Assembly: GCF_001983175.1 (NCBI RefSeq)
Contig: NZ_MNPW01000004.1
Location: forward strand, 186,001 to 250,000
DNA length: 64,000 nucleotides
Source of the DNA: Pseudomonas cedrina subsp. cedrina
Lineage (GTDB): Bacteria > Pseudomonadota > Gammaproteobacteria > Pseudomonadales > Pseudomonadaceae
Direction: 5' to 3'
Positions 9,557-18,711 of this stretch are shown piece after piece (position 1 is the first letter of the stretch; every line of letters begins with the position of its first letter). The position numbers were made by a program, and so were the translations under genes. The notes under the pieces are model-generated. The model did not search any database. It saw only the letters and a program-made list of their open reading frames with translations, and was not told the DNA's origin.

Positions 9557-10450
9557 ATGGGCACTGAAACACTGGCGATCAGCAGCGGGCGAATGTTTCG
9601 TTATGCGTTTGGCTCGCTGCTGCTATTGGCAGGTTCTGCATTGCTGGTGGCCCACGGGCTGGCTTGGCTGGACCTGGAGCCGCGTATTCTGCGCGCCCTG
9701 CAGGGCGGGGCCATATGCGCGCTCGGCACGGCGCTCGGTGCCGTTCCGGTGCTGGTCATCCGGCGCATGCCGGTAGCGCTGAGCGATACGTTGCTGGGCT
9801 TTGGTGCCGGGGTGATGCTGGCGGCGACGGCGTTCTCGCTGATCGTGCCAGGCATTAGCGCGGCTGAGAGCCTGGGACTGGCGCCCTGGGGCGCCAGTGG
9901 CTTGATCTGTTTGGGCATTATGCTCGGAGCATTCGGGCTGTACCTGGTTGACCGCCAGGTCTCCGGTGCCAGCCCGGAAATGCTGGTGGGCACGCCAGAC
10001 AAACCGGTGATCCCGCCGCGCATCTGGCTGTTCGTGTTTGCCATCATCGCCCACAACATTCCGGAAGGCATGGCGGTGGGCGTCTCCGCCGGTGGCGGAA
10101 TGCCGGATGCCGATAGCCTGGCGATGGGCATTGCGTTGCAGGATGTGCCTGAAGGCCTGGTGATTGCGCTGGTATTGGCCGGGGCGGGGATGTCACGGGT
10201 CAAGGCGTTCCTGATCGGTGCTGCGTCAGGTCTGGTGGAGCCGGTGTTCGCTGTACTCTGCGCGTGGTTGGTAAGCCTGGCCGAGGTGCTGCTGCCTTTG
10301 GGCCTGGCCCTTGCCGCAGGTGCGATGCTGCTGGTGGTGACCCATGAAGTCATTCCTGAATCGCGGCGCAATGGTCACGAAAAGCTCGCCAGCCTTGGGC
10401 TGTGTATCGGTTTTTGCCTGATGATGGTGATGGATACTGCGCTGGGCTGA
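9557..10450 (+). CDS. ZIP family divalent metal transporter
   Basis: A 297-residue membrane protein with about eight hydrophobic segments. ZIP metal-site motifs are present: HNIPEGMAVGVSAGGG in TM4 and ALQDVPEG in TM5. ZIP proteins bring zinc, iron or manganese into the cytoplasm. Because the gene lies 32 bases after Mn-sodA, in the same order as in P. aeruginosa, manganese or zinc are the natural candidates; the sequence does not decide between them. The long N-terminal part with one extra TM before the ZIP core is like the bacterial GufA branch. Confidence 0.88.
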   Translation: MGTETLAISSGRMFRYAFGSLLLLAGSALLVAHGLAWLDLEPRILRALQGGAICALGTALGAVPVLVIRRMPVALSDTLLGFGAGVMLAATAFSLIVPGISAAESLGLAPWGASGLICLGIMLGAFGLYLVDRQVSGASPEMLVGTPDKPVIPPRIWLFVFAIIAHNIPEGMAVGVSAGGGMPDADSLAMGIALQDVPEGLVIALVLAGAGMSRVKAFLIGAASGLVEPVFAVLCAWLVSLAEVLLPLGLALAAGAMLLVVTHEVIPESRRNGHEKLASLGLCIGFCLMMVMDTALG

Positions 10451-10461
10451 TTCGTGCTTTT

Positions 10462-10561
10462 TGTAGGAGCGAGCTTGCTCGCGAAGAACGTAAACGATAA
10501 CGCGGGCATTCTGGTTTAACCGGGTGCCTGTGCGTTTTTCGCGAGCAAGCTCGCTCCTACA
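10462..10561. repeat. REPIN, GAGCTTGCTCGCGA type
   Basis: Two inverted REP arms (left 10462 onward, TGTAGGAGCGAGCTTGCTCG; right ending at 10561) enclose about 50 bases of unique loop. It lies between the convergent ZIP transporter and ptsO genes, a usual place for REPs, and may act as a transcription or mRNA-decay boundary. Confidence 0.92.
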
Positions 10562-10569
10562 GTAGAGGG

Positions 10570-10842
10570 TTATTCGCCTTCGTCGAAGTAGTTATTGATC
10601 AGCGCCACCAGTGCGGCCATCGCTTCGTCTTCCTGCTCGCCTTCGGTCTTCAAGTGAATCCTGGTGCCCTTGCCGGCCGCCAGCATCATCATGGCCATGA
10701 TGCTCTTGCCGTCGACCATGGCGTCCGGGGTGCGCCCGGCGCGGATCTGGCAGGGGAACTGGCCGGCGACGCCGACGAACTTGGCCGAGGCCCGGGCGTG
10801 CAAACCCAGCTTGTTGATGATTTCAATTTCACGAGCGGGCAT
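10570..10842 (-). CDS. ptsO: Nitrogen-PTS phosphocarrier NPr
   Basis: A 90-residue HPr-family protein. His15 in LGLHARAS is the phosphorylated residue, and KSIMAMMML is the second conserved HPr segment. NPr passes phosphate from EINtr (PtsP) to EIIANtr (PtsN), which is encoded two genes upstream. The system is regulatory, linking nitrogen and carbon state with potassium transport and envelope stress, and does not import sugar. It is the last gene of the rpoN-hpf-ptsN-rapZ-ptsO cluster, 16 bases after rapZ. Confidence 0.95.
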   Translation of the reverse strand: MPAREIEIINKLGLHARASAKFVGVAGQFPCQIRAGRTPDAMVDGKSIMAMMMLAAGKGTRIHLKTEGEQEDEAMAALVALINNYFDEGE

Positions 10843-10858
10843 CGCGGGTGTGTTCCTT

Positions 10859-11716
10859 TCAGCTAAGGTCGCGGTGGCGGACCTGGACGTTCTTGAGGGT
10901 TTTTTGCAGCACCTGGCCCAGGCGCTCCGTCAGGTAGACGGAGCGGTGGTGACCGCCAGTGCAGCCGATGGCAATGGTGACATAGGCCCGATTACTGGCG
11001 GCGAAGCGCGGCAGCCATTTGAGCAAGTAGCTGGAAATGTCCTGGAACATCTCTTCTACATCCGGTTGCGCGGCCAGGTAATCGGCCACCGGCTGGTCCA
11101 AACCGGATTGTTCACGCAGCTCCGGCTTCCAGTAGGGGTTTGGCAGGCAGCGCACATCGAATACCAGGTCGGCATCCACCGGCATGCCTCGCTTGAAGCC
11201 AAACGACTCCACGAGAAACGCCGTGCCCGGCTCCGGCTGGTTCAACAGGCGCAGCTTTATGGCATCGCGCAACTGGTAAAGGTTAAGGCTGGTGGTGTTG
11301 ATCTTGAGGTCGGCCAGGTCAATGATCGGCCCCAGCAGCTTGGTTTCGTCCTCAATGGCTTCGGCCAGCGAACGCTGGGCGCTGCTCAGAGGGTGACGCC
11401 GGCGGGTCTCGGAGAAGCGCTTGAGCAGGGTCTCTTCGTCGGCGTCCAGGTACAACACGTCACAATGGATGTGTTTGGCGCGCACCTCCTCAAGCAGTTC
11501 GGGGAACCGAGAGAGGTGGCTTGGGAGATTGCGGGCGTCAATCGACACCGCGACCAGCGGCTGCGCCAATTCCGTGTGGATCAGCGCGCGCTCGGCCAGT
11601 TCCGGCAGCAGGCCGGCGGGCAGGTTGTCGATACAGTAGAAACCGTTGTCCTCAAGGACGTTGAGGGCAGTGCTTTTACCCGAGCCGGAACGGCCGCTGA
11701 CGATGATCAAACGCAT
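10859..11716 (-). CDS. rapZ: RNase adapter / nucleotide-binding protein RapZ
   Basis: A 285-residue P-loop protein. The Walker A motif GRSGSGKS is at residues 8-15, and the C-terminal phosphatase-like pocket [11 protein letters not shown] is intact. In E. coli RapZ senses glucosamine-6-phosphate and guides RNase E to the sRNA GlmZ; pseudomonads lack an obvious GlmZ, so the target here may differ. It lies 2 bases after ptsN and 16 before ptsO, so these three genes are one transcription unit. Confidence 0.95.
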   Translation of the reverse strand: MRLIIVSGRSGSGKSTALNVLEDNGFYCIDNLPAGLLPELAERALIHTELAQPLVAVSIDARNLPSHLSRFPELLEEVRAKHIHCDVLYLDADEETLLKRFSETRRRHPLSSAQRSLAEAIEDETKLLGPIIDLADLKINTTSLNLYQLRDAIKLRLLNQPEPGTAFLVESFGFKRGMPVDADLVFDVRCLPNPYWKPELREQSGLDQPVADYLAAQPDVEEMFQDISSYLLKWLPRFAASNRAYVTIAIGCTGGHHRSVYLTERLGQVLQKTLKNVQVRHRDLS

Positions 11717-11718
11717 GG

Positions 11719-12183
11719 TTACTGCCCGTTCTGTTCATCCAGGACAACCTGGTACAGCGCCTCGTTGCTGCTGGCACTGCGCAGCTTGTCGCGTACTTCC
11801 TTGCGGTCGAGCATGCTGGCGATCTGCCGAAGCAGTTCCAGGTGTGCATCGGTGGCGGCTTCCGGGACCAGCAGTACGAACAGCAGGTCGACCGGTGCAC
11901 CATCGATGGCGTCGAAATCGATAGGAGCGTCCAGGTGCAGCAGCGCGCTGACCGGTGTCTCGCAACCTTTGAGGCGGCAGTGAGGAATGGCGATGCCGTT
12001 GCCAAAACCGGTGGAACCGAGTTTTTCACGGGCAATCAGGGCCTCGAAGACATCTTGCATCTCCAGTTCAGGCACTTGGCTGCTGATCAGGTTGGCAATT
12101 TGTTCGAGGGCGCGCTTTTTACTGCCGCCCGGCACGTTCACAAGGGAACGGCCGGGGGTCAGGATGGTTTCAAGTCGGATCAT
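11719..12183 (-). CDS. ptsN: Nitrogen-PTS enzyme IIA PtsN
   Basis: A 154-residue EIIA domain of the fructose/mannitol type. The phosphorylated residue is His68 in GIAIPHCRL. PtsN is the output protein of PTSNtr; in its unphosphorylated form it regulates potassium channels, sensor kinases and other partners. It is placed between hpf and rapZ in the classical rpoN operon. The interval to rapZ is 2 bases, suggesting coupled translation. Confidence 0.96.
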   Translation of the reverse strand: MIRLETILTPGRSLVNVPGGSKKRALEQIANLISSQVPELEMQDVFEALIAREKLGSTGFGNGIAIPHCRLKGCETPVSALLHLDAPIDFDAIDGAPVDLLFVLLVPEAATDAHLELLRQIASMLDRKEVRDKLRSASSNEALYQVVLDEQNGQ

Positions 12184-12193
12184 GGGGGGAGAG

Positions 12194-12499
12194 TTAACGA
12201 CCTGTACCTTGCATCAGGTGCAGATTCTTTTCCTTATGCTTTTTGAGTTGGCGGTCAAGCTTGTCGGTGAGCAAGTCGATCGATGCATACATGTCTTCAT
12301 GCTCGGCGTTAGCAACCACTTCGCCACCGGGAATCTGAAGGGTCGCCTCGATTTTCTGCTGAAGCTTATCGACCTTCATGATGACCTGCACATTGGTGAT
12401 CTTGTCGAAATGTCCTTCAAGCTTCTTCAGCTTCTGCTCGACGTATTCGCGCATTGGAGGGGTGACTTCTACATGGTGTCCACTGATGTTGACTTGCAT
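12194..12499 (-). CDS. hpf: Ribosome hibernation promoting factor, short form
   Basis: A 101-residue short HPF/YfiA-type protein (MQVNISGHHVEVT at the start, a basic KKHKEKN stretch near the end). Short HPF works with RMF to form hibernating 100S ribosomes in stationary phase. The ATG at 12499 is preceded by AAGGAG; a longer frame begins nine codons upstream but spans that ribosome binding site. It lies 76 bases after rpoN and 10 before ptsN, the usual order in gamma-proteobacteria. Confidence 0.95.
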   Translation of the reverse strand: MQVNISGHHVEVTPPMREYVEQKLKKLEGHFDKITNVQVIMKVDKLQQKIEATLQIPGGEVVANAEHEDMYASIDLLTDKLDRQLKKHKEKNLHLMQGTGR

Positions 12500-12575
12500 A
12501 CAGCTTCTCCTTCGTTGCCAGTGCATAAAGCGACAGGTAAGGAATACCTGCCACTGGAACGCTGCGGCCCGCCCG

Positions 12576-14069
12576 TCACATCAAACGCTTACGCTCGCTG
12601 GAAGGCGCGATCCCTAGGGACTCGCGGTACTTGGCGACGGTTCGACGGGCGACCTGAATGCCTTGTGCCTCCAGTAAACCAGCGATCTTACTGTCACTCA
12701 ATGGCTTTTTCTGATTTTCCGCGGCAACCAGTTTCTTGATGATCGCGCGGATCGCCGTGGACGAGCATTCGCCGCCTTCGGAGGTGCTCACATGGCTGGA
12801 GAAAAAGTATTTCAGCTCATATATACCCCGTGGGGTATGCATGAATTTTTGCGTTGTTACCCGGGAAATCGTTGATTCGTGCATGCCTACCGCCTCGGCG
12901 ATGTCATGCAGCACCAGCGGCTTCATCGCTTCGTCGCCGTATTCCAGGAAACCGCGCTGGTGCTCCACGATCTGGGTGGCGACTTTCATCAGGGTTTCGT
13001 TGCGGCTCTGCAGGCTCTTGATGAACCAGCGCGCTTCCTGCAGCTGGTTACGCATGAAGGTGTTGTCGGCGCTGGTATCGGCGCGGCGCACGAAACCGGC
13101 ATATTGCGGATTGACCCGCAGGCGCGGCACCGACTCCTGGTTCAACTCCACCAGCCAGCGCTCGTTGTCCTTGCGCACGATCACGTCGGGGACTACGTAT
13201 TCGGCCTCGCTGGATTCGATCTGCGAGCCGGGGCGCGGGTTGAGGCTCTGTACCAGCTCGATAACCTGGCGCAGGTCGTCTTCCTTGAGCTTCATGCGGC
13301 GCATCAACTGGCTGTAGTCGCGGCTGCCCAGCAGGTCGATATAATCGGTGACCAGACGCTGGGCCTCGGCGAGCCAGGCGGTCTTGGCCGGCAGCTGGCG
13401 CAGTTGCAGCAACAGGCATTCGCTGAGATTGCGCGCGCCGATACCGGCGGGCTCGAATTGCTGGATGCGGTGCAGGACGGCTTCGATTTCGTCCAGTTCG
13501 ATGTCCAGCTCCGGGTCGAACGCCTCGAGGATTTCCTCTAGGGTCTCGTCCAGGTAGCCTTGATTGTTGATGCAGTCGATCAGGGTCACGGCGATCAAGC
13601 GATCGGTGTCCGACATCGGTGCAAGGTTCAATTGCCACAGCAGATGGCTCTGCAAGCTCTCGCCAACCGACGTGCGGGTGGTGAAGTCCCACTCGTCATC
13701 GTCATTGCTGGGCAGGCTGCTGGCGCTGGTCTGGTAGACGTCTTCCCAGGCGGTATCGACGGGAAGCTCGTTGGGAATGCGTTCGTTCCAGTCGCCTTCC
13801 TCAAGGTTGTCCACCGTGGGGGCGGTCTCCTGGTAGGAGGGTTCCTGCACGTCGGAATTGGGTTTTTGCTCGATGTTGTCGGCCAGTGGGTCTGCATTAT
13901 CGAAGTCGTCGCCTTCTTCCTGGCGTTCGAGCATCGGATTGGACTCCAGGGCCTCCTGGATTTCCTGTTGCAGGTCCAGGGTCGACAATTGGAGCAGGCG
14001 GATGGCCTGTTGCAGCTGCGGTGTCATCGTCAGCTGCTGGCCCATTCTCAGGACTAGCGATGGTTTCAT
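12576..14069 (-). CDS. rpoN: RNA polymerase sigma-54 factor RpoN
   Basis: A 497-residue sigma-54 factor. Region I (Gln-rich [20 protein letters not shown]) binds activators, an acidic region II runs from about 50 to 120, and the C-terminal RpoN box [10 protein letters not shown] is at residues 474-483 for recognition of the -24 element. RpoN directs transcription of nitrogen, motility and many carbon-use genes. The gene follows lptB on the same strand after 198 bases without a strong terminator, so it may be read both from its own promoter and from upstream. Confidence 0.98.
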   Translation of the reverse strand: MKPSLVLRMGQQLTMTPQLQQAIRLLQLSTLDLQQEIQEALESNPMLERQEEGDDFDNADPLADNIEQKPNSDVQEPSYQETAPTVDNLEEGDWNERIPNELPVDTAWEDVYQTSASSLPSNDDDEWDFTTRTSVGESLQSHLLWQLNLAPMSDTDRLIAVTLIDCINNQGYLDETLEEILEAFDPELDIELDEIEAVLHRIQQFEPAGIGARNLSECLLLQLRQLPAKTAWLAEAQRLVTDYIDLLGSRDYSQLMRRMKLKEDDLRQVIELVQSLNPRPGSQIESSEAEYVVPDVIVRKDNERWLVELNQESVPRLRVNPQYAGFVRRADTSADNTFMRNQLQEARWFIKSLQSRNETLMKVATQIVEHQRGFLEYGDEAMKPLVLHDIAEAVGMHESTISRVTTQKFMHTPRGIYELKYFFSSHVSTSEGGECSSTAIRAIIKKLVAAENQKKPLSDSKIAGLLEAQGIQVARRTVAKYRESLGIAPSSERKRLM

Positions 14070-14267
14070 GGCAGGGGCTTAACACCTTATTCGCCGGCGC
14101 AATGCGCCATCCACGACAGGGCGCGTGAGCGCCAAACATAAGCAAATTATATGCCTGATATCGGGGGCTTTGCCTAGAGCGCGGTAACAATAAAAATCCG
14201 GAGGTTTTCATTGACTCCCGCGCACCTTGGCAAACGGCCTTTCACCGCCTTTTTCAGACAGGCCGGC

Positions 14268-14993
14268 TTACAGGCGGAACTCATGACCCAGGTACACTTC
14301 CTTGACCAGTTCGTTGGCCAGGATGGTGGCGGAATCGCCTTCGGCGATCAGCTGGCCATCGTTGACGATATACGCGGTTTCGCAGATATCGAGAGTCTCG
14401 CGGACGTTGTGGTCGGTGATCAGCACGCCAATGCCCTTGGCCTTGAGGTGATGGATGATCTGCTTGATATCGCCCACCGAGATCGGGTCGACGCCGGCAA
14501 ACGGTTCGTCCAGCAGGATGAACTTGGGTGCGGTGGCCAGGGCGCGGGCGATTTCCACACGACGACGCTCACCACCGGAGAGGCTCATGCCGAGGTTGTC
14601 GCGAATGTGGTTGATGTGGAATTCCTGCAGCAGGCTTTCCAGCTCCTTGCGGCGGCCGTCACGGTCGAGTTCCTTGCGGGTCTCGAGGATGGCCATGATG
14701 TTGTCGGCGACCGACAGTTTGCGAAAGATCGACGCTTCCTGCGGCAGGTAGCCAATACCGGCGCGGGCACGGCCGTGCATCGGCTGGTGGCTCACGTCCA
14801 GGTCATCGATCAATACACGACCCTGGTCCGCCTGGACCAGGCCGACGATCATGTAGAAGCAGGTGGTCTTGCCGGCGCCGTTGGGGCCAAGCAAACCGAC
14901 GATCTGGCCGCTGTCGATCGACAGGCTGACGTCGCGCACGACCTGACGGCTTTTATAGGCCTTGGCCAGATGCTGGGCTTTCAGGGTTGCCAT
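14268..14993 (-). CDS. lptB: LPS export ABC transporter ATPase LptB
   Basis: A 241-residue ABC ATPase. Walker A GPNGAGKT is at residues 36-43, the signature [15 protein letters not shown] near 139, and Walker [14 protein letters not shown] near 158. LptB powers extraction of lipopolysaccharide from the inner membrane with LptF, LptG and LptC. The ATG overlaps the stop of lptA (TAATG), so the two are translationally coupled. Confidence 0.97.
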   Translation of the reverse strand: MATLKAQHLAKAYKSRQVVRDVSLSIDSGQIVGLLGPNGAGKTTCFYMIVGLVQADQGRVLIDDLDVSHQPMHGRARAGIGYLPQEASIFRKLSVADNIMAILETRKELDRDGRRKELESLLQEFHINHIRDNLGMSLSGGERRRVEIARALATAPKFILLDEPFAGVDPISVGDIKQIIHHLKAKGIGVLITDHNVRETLDICETAYIVNDGQLIAEGDSATILANELVKEVYLGHEFRL

Positions 14994-15526
14994 TACTCGG
15001 CCTTCTTCTTCGGCTGGATGACCATGTCGATGCGTGGGCGTGGCGCGCTGACCTTGGTGCCGTTGGCGCGGCCCGCCTGCGCAACCTGGGTCTGGGTGTT
15101 GTAAACGATCTTCTCCCCTTCGGTGGAGTTACCGTCAGCACTCAGTACCTTGGCCTGGTCGATCAGAACGATGCGATTTTGCTGCGCATGATATTGGATG
15201 GTCTTGCCATAGCCCTTCATCGGGCCAGGATCTTCAGCCTTTTGCTTCTGTTCGAAGTAAGCCAGATTGCCTACCGAGGTCACCACGTCGATGTCGCCGG
15301 ACTGCGTGCGAGTCAGTGTCACCGTGTTGCCGGTGATCTTCATCGAGCCCTGGGTGATGATCACGCCGCCTGTATAGGTGGCGACGCCTTGCTTATCGTC
15401 CAGTTGCGCATCGTCAGCCGAAATGTGGATCGGCTGCTGGCTATCGTTCGGCAGAGCCCAGGCGCTCACGCTTCCCAGTGCTGCGCCCAGGCCGAGCAAA
15501 ATAGGGAGAGTTTTAACGAGCCTCAT
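14993..15526 (-). CDS. lptA: LPS periplasmic bridge protein LptA
   Basis: A 177-residue periplasmic protein with a cleavable signal peptide (residues 1 to about 25, ending in SVSAWA). The OstA/LptA beta-jellyroll motifs [19 protein letters not shown] and [16 protein letters not shown] are present. LptA forms the bridge that carries LPS from LptC to LptD. It overlaps lptC by 14 bases at its start and lptB by 1 base at its end. Confidence 0.96.
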   Translation of the reverse strand: MRLVKTLPILLGLGAALGSVSAWALPNDSQQPIHISADDAQLDDKQGVATYTGGVIITQGSMKITGNTVTLTRTQSGDIDVVTSVGNLAYFEQKQKAEDPGPMKGYGKTIQYHAQQNRIVLIDQAKVLSADGNSTEGEKIVYNTQTQVAQAGRANGTKVSAPRPRIDMVIQPKKKAE

Positions 15527-16085
15527 ACTGTCCTCTTACGTTCGATAGCAGGTGTATCCTGCTTTCTTTCAAATACGCTTTCATTCCCTTGCCAGTCGAT
15601 ACACCGCCAGCGCCGTCGATTCTAACGTTTTGCTCGGTCTGCGCATATTGCTTCTGCGGGAATACGGTCATGCGACTGCTGGTAATCACGGTCTCACGTT
15701 TTTTATCATCAGTGCGCGCGATGCGCACCGAGTCGATCAGTTCCACCTCGGTACCGTCCGGGTTGACCTCGCCACGCTTGCTGGTGACGTGCCACGGGAA
15801 CTCGGTGCCGCGGTAAATGTTCATGTCGGGGTTGGTCAGCAGCGTGATTTCACTGGCTTTGACATGCTCGACCTTATCCGAGGTCATTTCGTATTGCACC
15901 TTGCCATCGGGCAGGAACTGCACGCTCCTGGCATTAGTGGCGTAATAGTCGATAGCGCCTTCGTCAACCTGCGCGGCAGGCTGGTCGAGAAAGCGCTCCG
16001 GGCTGATATTCCAGTAGCCCACCGCCAGGAACAGCGCGGCGATGACCCCGAATAGCAGGAAGTTGCGAATCTTTTTGCTCAGCAT
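15513..16085 (-). CDS. lptC: LPS export system protein LptC
   Basis: A 190-residue bitopic protein with one N-terminal membrane segment (about residues 9-28) and a periplasmic jellyroll. It receives LPS from LptBFG and hands it to LptA. The reading frame ends inside the lptA start region, and the upstream kdsC gene is 8 bases away, which supports a single kdsD-kdsC-lptC-lptA-lptB transcript linking Kdo synthesis and LPS export. Confidence 0.95.
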   Translation of the reverse strand: MLSKKIRNFLLFGVIAALFLAVGYWNISPERFLDQPAAQVDEGAIDYYATNARSVQFLPDGKVQYEMTSDKVEHVKASEITLLTNPDMNIYRGTEFPWHVTSKRGEVNPDGTEVELIDSVRIARTDDKKRETVITSSRMTVFPQKQYAQTEQNVRIDGAGGVSTGKGMKAYLKESRIHLLSNVRGQYEAR

Positions 16086-16093
16086 AAAACGCT

Positions 16094-16618
16094 CTATAAG
16101 TAGGCGGCGTTGGCCGCTTCAAGGCTGCCCTGGGCACGCAGGATCAGCTCGCAGAACTCGCGGGCGGCGCCTTCACCGCCACGGGCGGTGGTGATGCCAT
16201 GGGCGTGCTCGCGAACAAACGCCGCCGCATTGGCGACGGCCATGCCCAGGCCCACACGGCGAATCACCGGCAGGTCGGGAAGGTCGTCGCCCAGGTAGGC
16301 GACCTGCTCATAGCTTAGGTTGAGTTGGCCAAGAAGCTCGTCCAGGACCACCAGTTTATCCTCGCGGCCCTGATACAGGTGAGCAATTCCCAGGTTTTGT
16401 GCGCGGCGTTCCACAACCGGGGTTTTCCGGCCGCTGATAATCGCCGTTTGCACGCCCGCCGCCATCAGCATCTTGATGCCCAGGCCGTCGAGGGTGTTGA
16501 AGGTCTTGAATTCGCTGCCGTCCTCGAGAAAATACAGGCGGCCATCGGTCAGCACGCCGTCAACGTCGAAAATCGCCAGCTTGATGTTCTTGCCGCGTTG
16601 CAACAGGTCGCTGCTCAT
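16094..16618 (-). CDS. kdsC: 3-deoxy-D-manno-octulosonate 8-phosphate phosphatase KdsC
   Basis: A 174-residue C0-type HAD phosphatase. The nucleophile motif is FDVDGVLTDG (Asp18, Asp20), and YLGDDLPDLP supplies the magnesium-binding acidic pair. It removes phosphate from Kdo-8-phosphate before Kdo activation for LPS core synthesis. It directly follows kdsD with no gap. Confidence 0.96.
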   Translation of the reverse strand: MSSDLLQRGKNIKLAIFDVDGVLTDGRLYFLEDGSEFKTFNTLDGLGIKMLMAAGVQTAIISGRKTPVVERRAQNLGIAHLYQGREDKLVVLDELLGQLNLSYEQVAYLGDDLPDLPVIRRVGLGMAVANAAAFVREHAHGITTARGGEGAAREFCELILRAQGSLEAANAAYL

Positions 16619-17593
16619 CTACATCACTCCCGCACGCAGCAAGTCGTGCATGTTCAGGGCGCCAATCGGACGGTCGTCACTATTGACCACCACCAATGCG
16701 CCGATCTTGTGGTCTTCCATGATCTTCAATGCTTCGGCTGCGAGCATTTCAGGGCGAGCGGTCTTGCCGTGGGGCGTCATCACCGCATCAATGGTGGCGG
16801 TGTGAATATCGATGGCGCGGTCCAGGGTGCGGCGCAAATCACCGTCGGTGAATACGCCGGCCAGGCGTCCGTCGGCTTCCAGGATTACAGTCATGCCCAG
16901 GCCCTTGCGGGTCATTTCCATCAGCGCGTCCTTCAGCAACGTGCCGCGCTGGACATGGGGCAGTTCATCGCCCGAGTGCATGACGTTTTCGACTTTCAAC
17001 AGCAAACGACGGCCCAGGGCGCCGCCCGGGTGCGAAAACGCGAAGTCCTCAGCGGTAAACCCACGGGCTTCCAGCAGCGCCACGGCCAGGGCATCGCCCA
17101 TGACCAGCGCGGCGGTGGTGGAGGAGGTCGGCGCCAGGTTCAGCGGGCAGGCCTCGTGGGCCACGTGAACGTTGAGGTTCACTTCGGCGGCCTTGGCCAG
17201 CGTCGACTCCGGGTTGCCGGTGACGCTGATCATCTGGATGCCCAGGCGCTTGATCAGCGGCAGCAGGGTCACGATTTCGTTGGTGGTGCCGGAGTTGGAC
17301 AAGGCCAGGATGATGTCATCCTTGGTGATCATGCCCATGTCGCCGTGGCTGGCCTCGGCCGGGTGCACGAAGAACGCGGTGGTCCCGGTGCTGGCCAGCG
17401 TGGCGGCGATCTTGTTGCCGACGTGACCCGACTTGCCCATGCCGACCACGACCACGCGGCCCTTGCTGGCCAGAATCATCTCGCAGGCGCGTACGAAATC
17501 TGCGTCGATATGGGCCAGCAAGCCTTCCACGGCTTCAAGCTCGAGGCGGATGGTGCGTTGCGCGGATTGGATAAGGTCGCTGGATTGGCTCAT
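16619..17593 (-). CDS. kdsD: D-arabinose 5-phosphate isomerase KdsD
   Basis: A 324-residue enzyme with an N-terminal SIS sugar-isomerase domain (SNSGTTNEI for phosphate binding; GMGKSGHVG) and two C-terminal CBS domains from about 205. It converts ribulose-5-phosphate to arabinose-5-phosphate, the first step to Kdo. The chosen ATG (MSQSSDLIQSAQR) gives the family length; the frame runs 21 codons further upstream without family similarity. It is divergent from mlaF. Confidence 0.96.
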   Translation of the reverse strand: MSQSSDLIQSAQRTIRLELEAVEGLLAHIDADFVRACEMILASKGRVVVVGMGKSGHVGNKIAATLASTGTTAFFVHPAEASHGDMGMITKDDIILALSNSGTTNEIVTLLPLIKRLGIQMISVTGNPESTLAKAAEVNLNVHVAHEACPLNLAPTSSTTAALVMGDALAVALLEARGFTAEDFAFSHPGGALGRRLLLKVENVMHSGDELPHVQRGTLLKDALMEMTRKGLGMTVILEADGRLAGVFTDGDLRRTLDRAIDIHTATIDAVMTPHGKTARPEMLAAEALKIMEDHKIGALVVVNSDDRPIGALNMHDLLRAGVM

Positions 17594-17901
17594 GTCTGGA
17601 ATCGTATAGCCTGACGAAAAGTCGGCGATTATAACGGTAATGATCAATTCCCTCACGCAAGTTCGTCAGGGTTTATGCGCGATGCGCTTGAGATTCATCT
17701 CAAGCAACGTTTTTTCCTTGTCTTCAATCCGAACTAGCGCTGTTCCGGCCTTGGGCGCCTTGTACCAGCAGTGATATAGTTCGCCGCCAGTTCGGTCCGC
17801 CCTGCCCATGCGGCAACTAATGCGCAGCTATTGCACAAACGTTGCAAACGTTTGTCGCAAGCGTGGTGTCTGAGTGAGAGGCTGCATCCCAAGGAGTTTA
17901 G
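17594..17901. promoter_or_regulatory. Divergent promoter region kdsD / mlaF
   Basis: A 308-base gap between two divergent envelope operons. It contains an imperfect palindrome at 17831-17860 and AAGGAG before mlaF. I see no terminator and no credible small coding sequence. Promoters for both the kds-lpt and mla operons are expected here, but no clean -35/-10 pair could be assigned by eye. Confidence 0.5.
17831..17860. promoter_or_regulatory. 30-bp imperfect palindrome upstream of mlaF
   Basis: The outer arms are TTGC / GCAA and the inner arms are ACAAACG / CGTTTGT around a central TTGCAAA. It is centred about 56 bases before the mlaF ATG, with no U tract after it, so it looks more like a dimeric regulator operator than a terminator. 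The regulator is not known. Confidence 0.45.
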
Positions 17902-18711
17902 ATGAGTGCCGATAACGCCTACGCGGTCGAGCTGAAGGGACTTTCCTTCAAGCGCGGGACGCGCAGCATCTTCAATAATGTCGATATCCGCATTCCCCGC
18001 GGCAAGGTCACGGGCATCATGGGGCCTTCCGGCAGCGGCAAGACCACCCTGTTGCGCCTGATGGGCATGCAATTGCGCCCCAGCGCCGGCGAAGTGTGGG
18101 TCAACGGCCAGAACCTGCCGACCCTATCGCGCAGCGATCTGTTCGACGCGCGCAAGCACATGGGTGTGCTCTTTCAGAGTGGCGCACTGTTCACCGACCT
18201 CGATGTGTTCGAGAACGTGGCCTTTCCGTTGCGGGTGCATACCCAGCTGCCTGATGAAATGATTCGTGACATTGTGTTGCTGAAATTGCAGGCCGTAGGC
18301 CTTCGCGGTGCCATCGACCTGATGCCCGACGAACTGTCCGGCGGCATGAAGCGTCGTGTCGCCCTGGCGCGTGCCATCGCCCTCGACCCGCAGATACTCA
18401 TGTACGACGAGCCCTTTGTCGGTCAGGATCCCATCGCCATGGGCGTGCTGGTGCGTCTGATCCGGTTGCTCAACGATGCGCTGGGCATTACCAGCATCGT
18501 GGTGTCCCATGATCTTGCAGAAACCGCGAGCATTGCCGATTACCTATATGTAGTGGGCGATGGCCAGGTGCTGGGCCAGGGCACGCCCGAGGAACTGATG
18601 AACGCCGACAACCCGCGCATTCGCCAATTCATGACCGGCGATCCCGATGGCCCTGTGCCTTTTCACTTTCCGGCAGCGGATTACCGCTCAGATCTTCTGG
18701 GGAAGCGCTGA
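17902..18711 (+). CDS. mlaF: Phospholipid transport ATPase MlaF
   Basis: A 269-residue ABC ATPase. Walker A GPSGSGKT is at residues 41-48, the signature reads LSGGMKRRVALARAI, and Walker B reads ILMYDEPFVGQDP. It powers the MlaFEDB inner-membrane complex that moves phospholipids to or from the periplasmic carrier MlaC and keeps outer-membrane asymmetry; in pseudomonads the locus is also called ttg2A. AAGGAG precedes the ATG. Its stop overlaps the mlaE start by one base. Confidence 0.97.
   Translation: MSADNAYAVELKGLSFKRGTRSIFNNVDIRIPRGKVTGIMGPSGSGKTTLLRLMGMQLRPSAGEVWVNGQNLPTLSRSDLFDARKHMGVLFQSGALFTDLDVFENVAFPLRVHTQLPDEMIRDIVLLKLQAVGLRGAIDLMPDELSGGMKRRVALARAIALDPQILMYDEPFVGQDPIAMGVLVRLIRLLNDALGITSIVVSHDLAETASIADYLYVVGDGQVLGQGTPEELMNADNPRIRQFMTGDPDGPVPFHFPAADYRSDLLGKR

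Noticed and set aside
10664..11983. Open frame of 439 codons on the plus strand
   Set aside because: It is opposite ptsO, rapZ and ptsN, and spans three genuine genes.
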